Shown: positions 40,323-50,645, numbered from the stretch's first letter. The stretch is DNA of 57,652 nt from Betaproteobacteria bacterium RIFCSPLOWO2_12_FULL_68_20 (GCA_001770655.1 MERQ01000084.1:1-57652); one strand, 5' to 3'. Notes: generated by a model not told the origin, from the sequence alone. A program made the numbers and translations.

Positions 40323-41474
40323 ATGAGCCGCAGCGTCCTGATTCTCGGTGCGGGGCTGGGGGGCGTGGTCGCCGCCGAGGCCCTGCGCAAGCTCCTGCCC
40401 GCCGAGGACCGCGTCACCGTGGTCGATCGGGCGGAGAGCCATCTGTTCCCGCCCTCGCTCCTCTGGCTCATGGTCGGCACGCGCGCCGCCGGGGATTTCT
40501 CGCGCCCGATCGCGCGGCTCGCCGGGCGCGGGATCGAGGTCCTGCGGGGAGAGGTGACGCGCATCGATCCGCAGGCCGTGGCCGCCGAGATCGACGCAAA
40601 GAAGATTTCCGCAGACGCGATGGTGATCGCGCTGGGCGCCGCCTATGCGCCCGAGGCGATCCCCGGGCTTGCCGAGGCCGGACTTTCCTTCTACACGCTC
40701 GAAGGCGCAGCAGCGATCCATGCCGAGCTGGAAAAATTCTCCGGCGGCCGCCTCGTCGTTCTCACCGCCGCCCCGCAATACAAGTGCCCCGCGGGCCCGT
40801 ACGAAGCGGCGCTTCTCGCCGAGGATTTCCTCGCGCGCAAAGGCGTGCGCGGCAGCACCGAGATCGACTTCTACGCGGCCGAGCCCGCGCCGATGGTGGT
40901 CGCCGGTCCGGAGATGGGGCGCGCGGTGCGCGGCCTGATCGAGGGGCGCGGCATCCGCTACCACCCCGAGCATCAGGTGGCGAGCGTGGAAGCGGCAAGC
41001 CGCACGCTTCGCTTCGCCAACGGCGCAACCGCGCAGTTCGACCTGCTCCTTTACGTTCCGCCGCACCGCGCACCCGCGCCGGTGCGCGAGGCGGGGCTCA
41101 CCAACGAGCTCGGCTGGGTCCCGGTCGATCGCCACACTCTGCAAACCCGCTTTGCGAACGTGTACGCGATCGGCGACGTGGTCAGCATTCCGCTCAAGAT
41201 GGGCCGCCCGCTGCCGAAGGCGGGCGTGTTCGCGCACGGCGAAGCCGAGGTGGTCGCGCACAACATCGCGCACGCCTGGACCGGCAAAGGCGCGCCGCGG
41301 CGCTTCGACGGCAGCGGCATGTGCTTCATCGAGGCGGGCGGCGGGCGCGCCGGCATGGGTTCGGGCGATTTCTACGCCGAGCCGCTGCCGCGCATCACGG
41401 TGCGCAGCCCGAGCGTGCTGTGGCACGCCGGGAAGGTGTTGTACGAGAAGTACTGGCTCTGGAGCCGGTTCTAG
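40323..41474 (+). CDS. sulfide:quinone-reductase-like FAD oxidoreductase
   Basis: A 383-residue flavoprotein with an N-terminal FAD motif (VLILGAGLGGVVAAEAL), AESHLFPPSLLWLMVG, and QYKCPAGPYEAALLAED, with Cys155 where SQR proteins have a redox cysteine; VPPHRAPAPVREAGL, NVYAIGDVVSIPLKMGRPLPKAGVFAHGEAE and a C-terminal KVLYEKYWLW membrane-associating end follow the SQR/flavocytochrome sulfide dehydrogenase pattern. It likely oxidises sulfide or persulfide with electrons going to quinone. Only one of the SQR redox cysteines is obvious, so exact activity is uncertain. It follows the DsrE-like gene by seven bases. Confidence 0.85.
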   Translation: MSRSVLILGAGLGGVVAAEALRKLLPAEDRVTVVDRAESHLFPPSLLWLMVGTRAAGDFSRPIARLAGRGIEVLRGEVTRIDPQAVAAEIDAKKISADAMVIALGAAYAPEAIPGLAEAGLSFYTLEGAAAIHAELEKFSGGRLVVLTAAPQYKCPAGPYEAALLAEDFLARKGVRGSTEIDFYAAEPAPMVVAGPEMGRAVRGLIEGRGIRYHPEHQVASVEAASRTLRFANGATAQFDLLLYVPPHRAPAPVREAGLTNELGWVPVDRHTLQTRFANVYAIGDVVSIPLKMGRPLPKAGVFAHGEAEVVAHNIAHAWTGKGAPRRFDGSGMCFIEAGGGRAGMGSGDFYAEPLPRITVRSPSVLWHAGKVLYEKYWLWSRF

Positions 41475-41479
41475 AGCGT

Positions 41480-42238
41480 ATGTGCGAGCTATTCGGCTGG
41501 AATAGCACCGAGGCTGCGCGGCCGGAGCGCTACCTGCGCGCCTTCCGCGCGCGCGGCGGCGCGACCGCCGATCACGTCGACGGCTGGGGACTGGCCTGGT
41601 TGAACGGCGGCGCGTTCCGGCTCGAAAAAGAGCCGGTTCCGGCGGTCGAGAGCGAGCGCTTCGGCTCGCTTTGCACGGACGTCGAGTCCGCTCTCGTGAT
41701 CGGCCACGTGCGCAAGGCCAATTTTCCGGCGGTGCGCTCGCTCGCCAATACGCATCCCTTCCTGCACGAGTGCTGCGGCGCGACCTGGGCGTTCGCGCAC
41801 AACGGCCTGGTGCCGGGCGCCGTCGAGCGCTTGAGGGCACTCGCACCGCACGTATGCGAGGCCGAGGGCGACACCGACTCCGAGCACGCTTTCTGCCTCG
41901 TGCTCGAAGCGCTGTCCGGTTGCCACGCCGGGGCCGGCAGCATGCAGCGCGCGGCGTGCGTGGACACGCTGGCGAGCGCCGCGCACACCATCGCGGCGTT
42001 CGGCAAGTTCAATTTCCTGCTTTCCGACGGCGAGCGGCTGTACGCGTACTGCTACGACCGGCTGTACGCGCTCGAGCGCGCGGGCGGGCAAGAGCGCGCG
42101 GTCGCCATCGCGACGCAGCCGCTCAGCGGCGAGCCGTGGCGCGCATTCGAGCCCGGCGAGTTGCGCGTCTACCGCGGGGGTTCGCTGGTCGCCCGCGCCG
42201 TGAGCGAGGCCGAACAACTCGAAGGAGTCGCGTCATGA
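41480..42238 (+). CDS. class II glutamine amidotransferase (YafJ-like)
   Basis: A 252-residue protein with Cys2 as the N-terminal nucleophile (MCELFGW), DGWGLAWLNGG, HVRKANFPAV and HPFLHECCGATWAFAHNGLVPG of the Ntn-type GATase domain. YafJ-like proteins hydrolyse gamma-glutamyl amides; EgtC and related members act on gamma-glutamyl derivatives of thiols and ergothioneine precursors. In this sulfur operon a role in releasing glutamate from gamma-glutamyl thiols such as glutathione conjugates is possible but inferred. It lies five bases after the SQR-like gene and overlaps the next gene by four bases. Confidence 0.85.
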   Translation: MCELFGWNSTEAARPERYLRAFRARGGATADHVDGWGLAWLNGGAFRLEKEPVPAVESERFGSLCTDVESALVIGHVRKANFPAVRSLANTHPFLHECCGATWAFAHNGLVPGAVERLRALAPHVCEAEGDTDSEHAFCLVLEALSGCHAGAGSMQRAACVDTLASAAHTIAAFGKFNFLLSDGERLYAYCYDRLYALERAGGQERAVAIATQPLSGEPWRAFEPGELRVYRGGSLVARAVSEAEQLEGVAS

Positions 42239-42600
42239 ACATGTTGCGTAAAGGATCGATCGCCGCGGCGATCGCGGTCTGCGCCGCGCTTGCGGCGCCT
42301 GCGCTCGCGCAGGAGGCGACGAAACTGAAAGGCCGGATCGTCGGCGAGCGCTGCGCGAAAGCCGGAAAGATCGGCGAGTGCTACCTGAAATGGGCCGAGC
42401 CGATGGTGCTCTACACCGAGGATGGCGATCAGTACGCGATTGACTTCGGCGGCCGGCATGGCGTTCCGCAGGAGCGGCTCGACGAGGCGTTCGGGCAGGA
42501 AGTGGAGGTGCAGGGCTGGGTGATCGGTGAGACGAAGGTGCAGATGGCGCAACTCGACATCCTGCGCCCGGCCGCCGGGAAGGAATTCTTCAAGGGGTGA
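42235..42600 (+). CDS. exported protein of unknown function
   Basis: A 121-residue protein with a signal peptide (AAAIAVCAALAAPALAQE) and a small beta-rich domain with two cysteines (GERCAKAGKIGECYLKW) followed by VLYTEDGDQYAIDFGG and EVEVQGWVIGETKVQMAQLDIL. This looks like a periplasmic OB-fold-like or stand-alone domain; no family name is claimed. It overlaps the amidotransferase gene by four bases and precedes the rhodanese gene by 73 bases, the largest gap in the long run. Confidence 0.6.
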   Translation: MNMLRKGSIAAAIAVCAALAAPALAQEATKLKGRIVGERCAKAGKIGECYLKWAEPMVLYTEDGDQYAIDFGGRHGVPQERLDEAFGQEVEVQGWVIGETKVQMAQLDILRPAAGKEFFKG

Positions 42601-42673
42601 CTGTGATTCCAGGCCCCCGGGCGGGGCCGGAACGCTGCAACGGAACAAGAACGACGCATAGGAGGAGGTAACG

Positions 42674-43576
42674 ATGACCAGGACACTGAGATGGCTTCTG
42701 GCCGCGGGAGCGGGCGCACTCGTGCTCGTCGCCTCGCCCGGGGCAAGTGCGCAGGGCTATGCGCGGGGCGATCTGCTGATCGAAACCGAGGCGGCTGCGA
42801 AGCTCCTCGGCCAGCCGAACGTGCGGCTTATCGACGCCGCGGATGCCGCGAGCTACCAGCGCGCGCACATCCCCGGCGCGGTCAACATCTTCTATCTCGA
42901 CGTGGCAAAGCTCGACTCGCGCAAGAAGAACGGCCATCCGCTGAGCGAAGCCGACGCCGAAAAGATCTTCGGCGATGCCGGCATCGACGCGAATACCCAG
43001 GTAGTCGTGTACGACGGCGGCGAAGGCCCGTTCGCCTCGGGGGTGTGGTTCGTGCTCGAGTTCTTCGGCCACAAGAACGTGAAGGTTTTGAACGGAGGCT
43101 TCCGCAAGTGGCTGAAGGAAGGCCGGGCGGTCACGCAGGAAGCTCCGGCGGTCGAGAAGAAGAAATTCGCCGCGAAACCGCAGCCGCAGAAGGTCGCGAC
43201 CCGCGAGTGGCTCGAGAAGAACCTGCGCAACAAGGACGTGGTGGTCGTCGACAACCGGTCGTTCAACGAGTACATCGGCAAGGACGTGCGCCCGGGCGCC
43301 TCGCGCGGCGGCCACATCCCGGGCGCGGTGCATCTTGAGTGGACCAAGTTCTCCGACAAGTTGAACACCTTCAAGTCGGCGCAGGACATCGAAAAGGCGC
43401 TCAAGCAGCGCGGTATCACGAAAGACACGAAGGTCGTCACCTATTGCCAGACCGGCATCGGGCGCTCGACCGACATGGCGCTCGCGATGCGGCTGATCGG
43501 CTACGACAACGTGGTCGAGTACACCGGCTCGTGGGAAGAGTGGTCGGCCGATCCGCGGCTGCCGCTCGAAAAATAA
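42674..43576 (+). CDS. exported tandem rhodanese (thiosulfate sulfurtransferase SseA-like)
   Basis: A 300-residue periplasmic protein with a signal peptide (LLAAGAGALVLVASPGASAQ) and two rhodanese domains. The first (VRLIDAADAASYQRAHIPGAVN) is structural; the second carries VVDNRSFNEYIGKD, GGHIPGAVHLEW and the catalytic loop TYCQTGIGRST with Cys258. It would move sulfane sulfur from thiosulfate or persulfides to an acceptor in the periplasm. GAGGAGGTAACG precedes the ATG. It is followed by the selenoprotein YeeE after 16 bases, so transport and sulfurtransfer may be linked. Confidence 0.92.
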   Translation: MTRTLRWLLAAGAGALVLVASPGASAQGYARGDLLIETEAAAKLLGQPNVRLIDAADAASYQRAHIPGAVNIFYLDVAKLDSRKKNGHPLSEADAEKIFGDAGIDANTQVVVYDGGEGPFASGVWFVLEFFGHKNVKVLNGGFRKWLKEGRAVTQEAPAVEKKKFAAKPQPQKVATREWLEKNLRNKDVVVVDNRSFNEYIGKDVRPGASRGGHIPGAVHLEWTKFSDKLNTFKSAQDIEKALKQRGITKDTKVVTYCQTGIGRSTDMALAMRLIGYDNVVEYTGSWEEWSADPRLPLEK

Positions 43577-43592
43577 CGAACGAGGAGGGACG

Positions 43593-44702
43593 ATGAACGC
43601 AATACTAGGCGGGTTGTTGACCGGCGCCGCATTCGGGTTCGTGCTGCACCGGGGCGGGCTGACGCGCTACTCGCGCATCATGGGCACGCTGCTCATGCAG
43701 GACCTGAAGGCGATGAAGTTCATGTTCACCGCGCTCGCCATTGCGGCGCTCGGCTATGGGCTCGCCGATCTCGCCGGCATCGGCGCGCTGGCGCCGCGCG
43801 TGAACGCGTATTTCGGGCCGGCGCACTTCGTCGGCGGGGTGCTGTTCGGCGTCGGCATGGCGCTCGCGGGCTTCTGACCGGGCACCTGCGCGGCCAGGCT
43901 GGCCGCCGGAAAATGGCTTATCGGAGCAGGGCTGCTCGGCATGCTGCTCGGCGTGTTCGCGTTCGACTGGGCGTTCCTGCGCCTGCCCGAGTGGGGCATC
44001 CGCACTTATCCGCAGAGCATGACGCTCCCGGTTGTGCTCAACGTCCCGTATGGGCCCCTGGCAGTCGCGTTCGGGGTGCTCGTGCTGCTCATGGTGGCGG
44101 CGGCCGACCGGCTTGATCCGGGAAAGCGCTACGAGCCGGCATCGATCGCGCGCGCCCCGCTCACGCGGCGCGAATGGGGGTTCGTCTCGAGCGGGATCCT
44201 CGCCGGGCTGGTCATCCTCGGCGCCACGGCGCAGGGCCAGTACCTCGGCATCTCCGGGGGATTCGCCGCGCTCACGAGCTACGTGACCGACCTCTTCGGC
44301 TACCGCCTGAACAGCGTTCCCGCCTTCGACGAGGCGACCGCCTGGCGCGCCGCCATGGTGGCGGGGCTTTTCCCGGGCGCGCTCGCGAGCGCGCTCGCCT
44401 CGGGCAGCTTTCGCCACGTGCCGGTGACGCCGCTGTGGGACGCCGCGTTCGCCTCGGGACTGAAAAGCCGCGCGGCGGCGGTGTTCGCCGGCGGCTTTCT
44501 CATCATGTCCGGCGCGTTGCTGGGCGGCGGCTGCACCACGGGGGCCTTCATGGCGGGCTTTCCGACGCTGTCGGTGGGGAACTTCGCGATGGGCATGACG
44601 TTCTTCGGCGTCGGCATGGCCACCGCGTTCGCGCTGTATTGGGGCCGCTGGCGCCGGCTCGGCGAAGTGCGCGCGCGGGGCCTCAACCTGGCGACCGACT
44701 GA
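43593..44702 (+). CDS. selenocysteine-containing YeeE/YedE membrane protein (Sec at residue 95)
   Basis: Read through TGA 43875-43877, this is a 369-residue protein with about ten membrane helices. The first half-repeat ends GVLFGVGMALAGF-Sec-PGTCAARLA: Cys-type YeeE proteins have AGxC at this place, and this window's other YeeE (28418) has AGGCGSG. The second half-repeat keeps the matching FLIMSGALLGGGCTTGAFMAG (Cys314). Both halves share one frame (43941 minus 43593 is divisible by three) and the sequence between TGA and 43941 (PGTCAARLAAGKWLIGAGLLG) codes for a helix. A GAGGAGGG ribosome-binding site precedes ATG 43593. It likely conducts a sulfur or selenium anion such as thiosulfate, with Sec as a stronger nucleophile. 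tRNA-Sec and selB are downstream in the same run. Confidence 0.88.
43890..43906 (+). promoter_or_regulatory. candidate bacterial SECIS hairpin
   Basis: GCGGCCA (43890-43896) and TGGCCGC (43900-43906) form a perfect 7-bp stem with a three-base GGC loop, whose apex is about 20-22 bases after the TGA. That distance fits bacterial SECIS elements bound by SelB. The small loop may open further in the folded mRNA. Confidence 0.55.
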
Positions 44703-44712
44703 AAGGACGAAC

Positions 44713-45156
44713 ATGAGCACTCGCTGGCATCTGTTCTATGTCGCGATCATCGCCGTCTTGCTCGCTGCGCTGCTCGTGCAGGGCGTGCGCGAGCAGCGCG
44801 CCGCGCTCTTGGTCGAGCGCAGCGTGGCGGCCGCGGACCTGTACAAGAGCATCCGGCAGGCGCCGGGCAGGTATCAGGTCCTCGATCTGCGCGATGCGCT
44901 GGAGTTCGAGGACGGGCACCTGCCGCAGGCGATCAATCTCGAGCCGGACGCGCTCGAGGCGGCGTCGATCGACCGCTACCGGCGCACCGTGGTGGTCACG
45001 GAGGACGGCGACCGCGAGCTGTTCGCCCGGGCGGCGCGCGAGGTCAAGCTCGCGGTGAACCTCACCGGCGGCATGATGCAGTGGCGCATGAGCCGCCTGC
45101 CCGAGGTGTCGGGCCTCACCGATACCGACGCGGTGCGCAGAGGGCGGCCTGGATGA
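44713..45156 (+). CDS. membrane-anchored rhodanese-like protein lacking the catalytic cysteine
   Basis: A 147-residue protein with one N-terminal transmembrane helix (FYVAIIAVLLAALLVQGV) and a rhodanese fold (YQVLDLRDALEFEDGHLPQAINLEPDALE, then VVVTEDGDRELFARAAREVKLAVNLTGGMMQW). At the position of the catalytic Cys loop it has VVVTEDGDREL, with no cysteine, so it is probably a structural or regulatory partner, not an enzyme. It lies ten bases after the selenoprotein YeeE gene and overlaps the TlpA-like gene by four bases. Confidence 0.75.
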   Translation: MSTRWHLFYVAIIAVLLAALLVQGVREQRAALLVERSVAAADLYKSIRQAPGRYQVLDLRDALEFEDGHLPQAINLEPDALEAASIDRYRRTVVVTEDGDRELFARAAREVKLAVNLTGGMMQWRMSRLPEVSGLTDTDAVRRGRPG

Positions 45157-45698
45157 CTGTGAGCGCTTCCTCCCGGCGGGAGGAATCGGACTTGAAGCTG
45201 CGATGGCTGGCCGGATCGGTCCTGGCGCTGGCGGCTTGCGTCGCGGCGGCAGGCGAGCTCAAGCCCGTGAAGGGCACGATCGTCGCTGGCGACTTCGTGG
45301 CGCGCGATCTCTCGGGCCGCGCGGTGAAATTCGCCGAGCTGCGCGGAAGAGTGATCCTGCTCAACTTCTGGGCCACGTGGTGCCCGCCGTGCCGCAAGGA
45401 GATGCCTTCCATGGAACGGCTGCACCAGCGCTACCGCGAGCGCGGGCTGGTGGTGCTTGCGCTCTCGCAGGACCAGGCCGGGAGCGGCGAAGTGAAGGCC
45501 TTCGTGGACGGCCTGAAGCTTACTTTTCCCGTCTGGCACGATCGCGACGGGCTGGTCGGGCGCCAGTACAGCATCCCGGGCGTGCCGACCTCGTACCTGA
45601 TCGGACGCGACGGGCGCGTCGCGTATCGCGCGCTCGGCGAGTACGACTGGGACGGAAACGAGGCGCGCCGCGCGGTCGAAGCGCTGCTCGGCGGATAG
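45153..45698 (+). CDS. TlpA/ResA-like periplasmic thioredoxin
   Basis: A 181-residue protein with an N-terminal hydrophobic anchor (WLAGSVLALAACVAAAGEL; a lipobox-like LAAC is present) and a thioredoxin domain with NFWATWCPPCRKEMPS, active-site Cys77/Cys80, and the cis-Pro segment IPGVPTSYLIGRDG. It probably reduces disulfides or persulfides in the periplasm, for instance in the neighbouring rhodanese or the molybdoenzyme. It starts within the preceding stop (ATGA) and ends 22 bases before the Mo-enzyme gene. Confidence 0.88.
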   Translation: MTVSASSRREESDLKLRWLAGSVLALAACVAAAGELKPVKGTIVAGDFVARDLSGRAVKFAELRGRVILLNFWATWCPPCRKEMPSMERLHQRYRERGLVVLALSQDQAGSGEVKAFVDGLKLTFPVWHDRDGLVGRQYSIPGVPTSYLIGRDGRVAYRALGEYDWDGNEARRAVEALLGG

Positions 45699-45719
45699 GA
45701 CGAGGAAGAGAGACGGGGC

Positions 45720-48467
45720 ATGGCGAGCCGGCGCGATTTCCTGAAGCTCACCGGGGCGTGCGGGCTTGCGCTCGGGCTGCCCGAGGAGCTGCTCGCGCGC
45801 ATCGCGGAAGTGCAGGACCCGCTGCAGGCGTATCCCGAGCGCGCCTGGGAGGACTTCTACCGCAAGGAGTTCGCGGCGACGCGCGGCGACGCCGTGGGCT
45901 ACGCGTTCCACTGCTCCAACTGCCAGGGCAACTGCGCGTTCCACGTCTTCGCCAAGGATGGCATGGTGACGCGCGAAGAGCAGCTCGCGCAGTATCCGCA
46001 GATCAGCCCGAGCATTCCCGATCCCAATCCGCGCGGCTGCAACAAGGGCACGATCCACTCGCAGGCGATGTACGAGAAGGACCGGCTGCTCTATCCCCTG
46101 AAGCGCGCCGGCCGGCGCGGCTCCGGGAAGTGGAAGCGCATCTCGTGGGACCAGGCGATCGGCGAGATTGCCGAGAAGACGGTCGAGACGATCGCGCGGC
46201 ACGGCCCCGCGGGAGTGATGCTCTACGTGGGGACCGGCATCCTGTCGCAGGGCCGGCGCGCGGGGCCGCTGCGCCTGGGGTCGCTCATGGGCGCGATCAG
46301 GCTGTACCCGTCGAGCGCGGTCGGCGACATGTTCACCGGCGCGACGCTCGCCTACGGCATCCCGAACGTCGGCACCTCGCTCGATGCCTGGTTCGAGATG
46401 GACTACATCGTGCTCTGGAGCTTCAACCCCAACGTCACGCGCATCCCGGACGCGCATTACCTGTGGGAGGCGAAGTGGCGCGGCGCGAAGATCGTGGTGA
46501 TCTCGCCGGACTACAACCCCACCGCGATCCACGCCGACCGGTGGATCCCGATCCAGCCCGGCTCGGACAGCTTCCTCGCCATGTCGCTCGTGCACGTGGT
46601 GCTGGCGGAAAAGCTCTACAAGGAGGATTTCATCCGCGAGCAGACCGATCTGCCGTTCCTCGTGCGCGAGGACGACGGGCGGCTGCTGCGCCTCGCCGAC
46701 CTGCGCCAGGGCGGCCGCGACGACGTCTTCTACTGCTGGGACGAGGCGACGGGCAAGGCCGCCCCGATGCCCGGCACGCGCGGGCACATCCGCAAGTCGC
46801 TTCGGCTCGGCGCGCTCAAGCCCGCGCTCACCGGCCGCTTCGAGGTCGCGGGCGCCGACGGCAAGCCGATTCCGGTGACGACGGTGTTCGAGAAGGTTCG
46901 CGCCGAGGCGCAGAAGTTCTCGCCCGAGGCGACGCAGAAGCATACCGGCATCCACCCGGGCGTCGTGCGCCAGCTCGCGCGCGAATACGCCGCGGCGCAC
47001 GACCCGGGCTTGACGATCGGCTTTTCGCTGCACAAGTACGCCTGGGGCGTGCTCGCCTGCTGGGCGCAGGCGCTGTTTTGCGCGCTCACCGGGCACGACG
47101 TGGTGGACACCGAGCACCAGTGGAGCCTGGGCGGGATCGGACCGCTCGCGTCGCCCAAGCCTTCGCGCTTCTCCTCGGGTTTTCTCGGCGAATGGTTCTC
47201 CGGGCGCATGTCGGAGACCTTCCGCCGCCACTACCCGGCGAAGGAATTTGCCAACCGCACCGGCCTCACGCCGGACGGGCTGGTCCAGCTTGCCGAAAGA
47301 TCCCGCGCCGACAAGTGGCTCGCGAACTACGGCGAACCCAGGGTGCGCATCCTGTTCGCCGACAACATGTTCAGGCGCAACAAGTCCTCCGAGCACTACA
47401 AGAAGACGGTGCTCGACGCGACCGAGCTCTACGTCAACGTGAATTTCCGCATGGACTCCTCGGCCGAGCTCGCCGACTACGTGCTGCCCGCGATCAGCCA
47501 CTACGAGGGCTGGGACATCCGCGGCGAGGTCGGCTACCACCGCTACGTGAACCTCACCGTGCCGCCGAAGGGCCTGAAGCCCATCGGCGAGACCAAATCG
47601 GAGTGGGAGATCTGCCGGCTGCTCGCCGAGCGCATCGAGGCGGCCGCCGGGCGGCGCGGCCTGGGCCGCATCCCCGACCCGGCTTTCACGGTCGAGAGGG
47701 ACGGCAAGAAGGAGCCGCTCACGCGCGACCTCGATACGCTGCACGCGGACTTCACCATGCAGGGCAAGCTCGGCAACGACAAGGACGTGGTGAAGTGGCT
47801 GATCGAGAACGTGCCGGCGTTCCAGCCGTGGAAGTTCGAGGACGCGGTCGAGCGCGGCTTCATCGTGCTGAACTCGAACGCCGGGCTCACCTCGCCGCTC
47901 TACGCCGACAAGCCCTACCGCTCGTTCGAAGAGCAGTTCTATCTGAAGCGCCCGTATCCGACGCTCTCGGGGCGCCAGCAGTTCTGCATCGACCAGGAGG
48001 TTTTCGCGAAGCTCGGCTGCACGGTCCCCACAGCGCGCGAGGCCCTGCACCCGTCGCGGTTCCCGCTCAAGTACTACTCGCCGCACACGCGCTGGGGCAT
48101 CCATTCCACCTGGCGCACCAGCAAATACATGCTGAGGCTTCAGCGCGGCGTTCCGCACTTGAACCTGAACCCGGCCGACGCGGCGAAGCGCGGCATCAAG
48201 GACGGCGACACGGTGCGCGTCTTCAACGACGTGGGCGAATTCCGCACCATGGCCAAGATCCTGCCGGGCGTCCGTCCCGGCACGCTCATGATGGACCACG
48301 CCTGGGAGCCGCACCAGTTCGCCAGGCGCCGCGGCATGGACGCGCCGGTCGCGGGGCTGCTGTCGCCGCTCGAGCTCGCGGGCGGCTGGGGGCATCTCAG
48401 GTTCGGCGCCGAGTGGGACGGCAACCAGCTCGCCTACGAATCCTCGGTCGAGGTCGCGAAAGCGTAA
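45720..48467 (+). CDS. periplasmic type II DMSO-reductase-family molybdopterin oxidoreductase, alpha subunit
   Basis: A 915-residue protein. A twin-arginine signal (SRRDFLKLTGACGLALG) is followed by the NarG-type [4Fe-4S] motif H64-x3-C68-x3-C72-x34-C107 (FHCSNCQGNCAFHVF and NPRGCNKGTIHSQ), the AREEQLAQYP stretch, and the molybdenum ligand region SSAVGDMFTGATLAYG with Asp203, all features of type II enzymes (nitrate, selenate, chlorate reductases, ethylbenzene and DMS dehydrogenases). The substrate is not determined; the sulfur and selenium genes around it suggest an oxyanion such as thiosulfate, tetrathionate or selenate, but that is inference. The Mo-bis-MGD ligand is Asp, so no selenocysteine is expected here. 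Confidence 0.93.
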   Translation: MASRRDFLKLTGACGLALGLPEELLARIAEVQDPLQAYPERAWEDFYRKEFAATRGDAVGYAFHCSNCQGNCAFHVFAKDGMVTREEQLAQYPQISPSIPDPNPRGCNKGTIHSQAMYEKDRLLYPLKRAGRRGSGKWKRISWDQAIGEIAEKTVETIARHGPAGVMLYVGTGILSQGRRAGPLRLGSLMGAIRLYPSSAVGDMFTGATLAYGIPNVGTSLDAWFEMDYIVLWSFNPNVTRIPDAHYLWEAKWRGAKIVVISPDYNPTAIHADRWIPIQPGSDSFLAMSLVHVVLAEKLYKEDFIREQTDLPFLVREDDGRLLRLADLRQGGRDDVFYCWDEATGKAAPMPGTRGHIRKSLRLGALKPALTGRFEVAGADGKPIPVTTVFEKVRAEAQKFSPEATQKHTGIHPGVVRQLAREYAAAHDPGLTIGFSLHKYAWGVLACWAQALFCALTGHDVVDTEHQWSLGGIGPLASPKPSRFSSGFLGEWFSGRMSETFRRHYPAKEFANRTGLTPDGLVQLAERSRADKWLANYGEPRVRILFADNMFRRNKSSEHYKKTVLDATELYVNVNFRMDSSAELADYVLPAISHYEGWDIRGEVGYHRYVNLTVPPKGLKPIGETKSEWEICRLLAERIEAAAGRRGLGRIPDPAFTVERDGKKEPLTRDLDTLHADFTMQGKLGNDKDVVKWLIENVPAFQPWKFEDAVERGFIVLNSNAGLTSPLYADKPYRSFEEQFYLKRPYPTLSGRQQFCIDQEVFAKLGCTVPTAREALHPSRFPLKYYSPHTRWGIHSTWRTSKYMLRLQRGVPHLNLNPADAAKRGIKDGDTVRVFNDVGEFRTMAKILPGVRPGTLMMDHAWEPHQFARRRGMDAPVAGLLSPLELAGGWGHLRFGAEWDGNQLAYESSVEVAKA

Positions 48468-48478
48468 GGGGAGAGCCG

Positions 48479-49599
<1,121 letters not shown>

Positions 49600-49603
<4 letters not shown>

Positions 49604-50640
49604 GCCGGTTGCTTGCCGCGACGGCGATCGCCCTCGGCGTCGCCTTCGTACCATCGGTATCCGGTGCCGGTGGAAGCGAAGCCTTCGCCCTGGCGAAGCG
49701 CGTCGCGGCCGAGCCGCCGCTCGATCCGGCGAGCCCCGTGTGGCTGAAGCTCGCGCCGCTCGCGGTCGCGCTCTATCCGCAAACGAGCGTCGCGCCCGGG
49801 ACCGACGCCAAGCCGCTCATCGCCCGGGTGCGCGCGCTCCATACGACGCAGACGCTCGCGATCCACCTCGAGTGGCGCGACCGCGCCGCGGCGCGCGAGC
49901 CGGGCATCGGGCGCTTCGCCGACGCCGCCGCGCTGCAATGGCCGGTCGACTACGGTCCGGGCCACGCGCTTCCGTACGTGGGTATGGGACATGCCAGTGC
50001 GCCGGTGGCGCTGTGGTTCTGGCGCGCCGACGGCACGGCGGAGACGCTCGCCGCCGAAGGCTTCGGCACGCTCACGCGCCAGCCGCCGGACGGGCTGCAG
50101 GCGCGCGGCCAATGGAAGGGCGGCGTCTGGCGCGCGGTGTTCAGGCGCGCGCTTGCGGCAGAGGGGGAGCACCGCGCGCGCTTCGATCCGGCGCGCTCGG
50201 CCCTGGTGCCGTTCGCGCTCGCGATCTGGAACGGCGAGGCGGGCGAGCGCGACGGCGCAAAGCGCCTTTCGGCATGGAAGTGGCTGCGCTTCGAGAAGGG
50301 AAGCGCCGACGAAGCCTACGCGGAACAGGCGAGCGAGCCCGCTCCCGCAGGCGACGCCGGGCGCGGAAAACGGCTGGTGAGCGAGAAAGGCTGCGCGGCG
50401 TGCCATGTCTTTCCCGGCAATCCGGCGCAGCCGCGCATCGGCCCGGCCCTGACGTACGCGGGCGGCATCCATTCCTATTCGTATCTCGCCCAGTCGCTTG
50501 CCGAGCCCTCCAGGATCGTCGTCCCCGGGAAGGGCTATTTCGCCGTCCAGGACGGCAAGAGGATCTCGCTCATGCCGCCGTTCGACGGCGGCGAGGCGGA
50601 GCGGCGCGACATCCTCGCCTACCTGAAAAGCCTGCGTTAG
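49600..50640 (+). CDS. gamma subunit: ethylbenzene-dehydrogenase-type haem b domain fused to cytochrome c
   Basis: A 346-residue exported protein (signal ATAIALGVAFVPSVSGAG). Residues about 30-230 resemble the EB_dh haem b domain of type II DMSO-reductase-family gamma subunits (VRALHTTQTLAIHLEWRD, GMGHASAPVALWFWRADG, ARSALVPFALAIWNG). The C-terminal 100 residues are a cytochrome c domain with GCAACHVFPGNP (Cys265) and the Met-containing ISLMPPFDGGEAERRDILAYLKSL. Known gamma subunits (SerC, EbdC) carry only haem b; a fused haem c suggests direct electron exchange with soluble cytochromes, without a separate carrier. GTG start overlapping the beta stop. Confidence 0.85.
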
Positions 50641-50645
50641 AGACG

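Noticed and set aside
43941-44702. Separate transporter half starting at ATG 43941
   Set aside because: It would begin inside a helix and lose the first half-repeat motif, while the 5' ORF ends exactly at the conserved Cys position.
44976-48395. 1139-residue open frame on the minus strand
   Set aside because: It is an antisense shadow of high-GC codon use over the TlpA and molybdoenzyme genes and shows no domain, while the plus-strand genes have complete motifs.
45720-48467. Selenocysteine at the molybdenum site
   Set aside because: The ligand position is Asp203 as in type II enzymes and the frame has no internal TGA.
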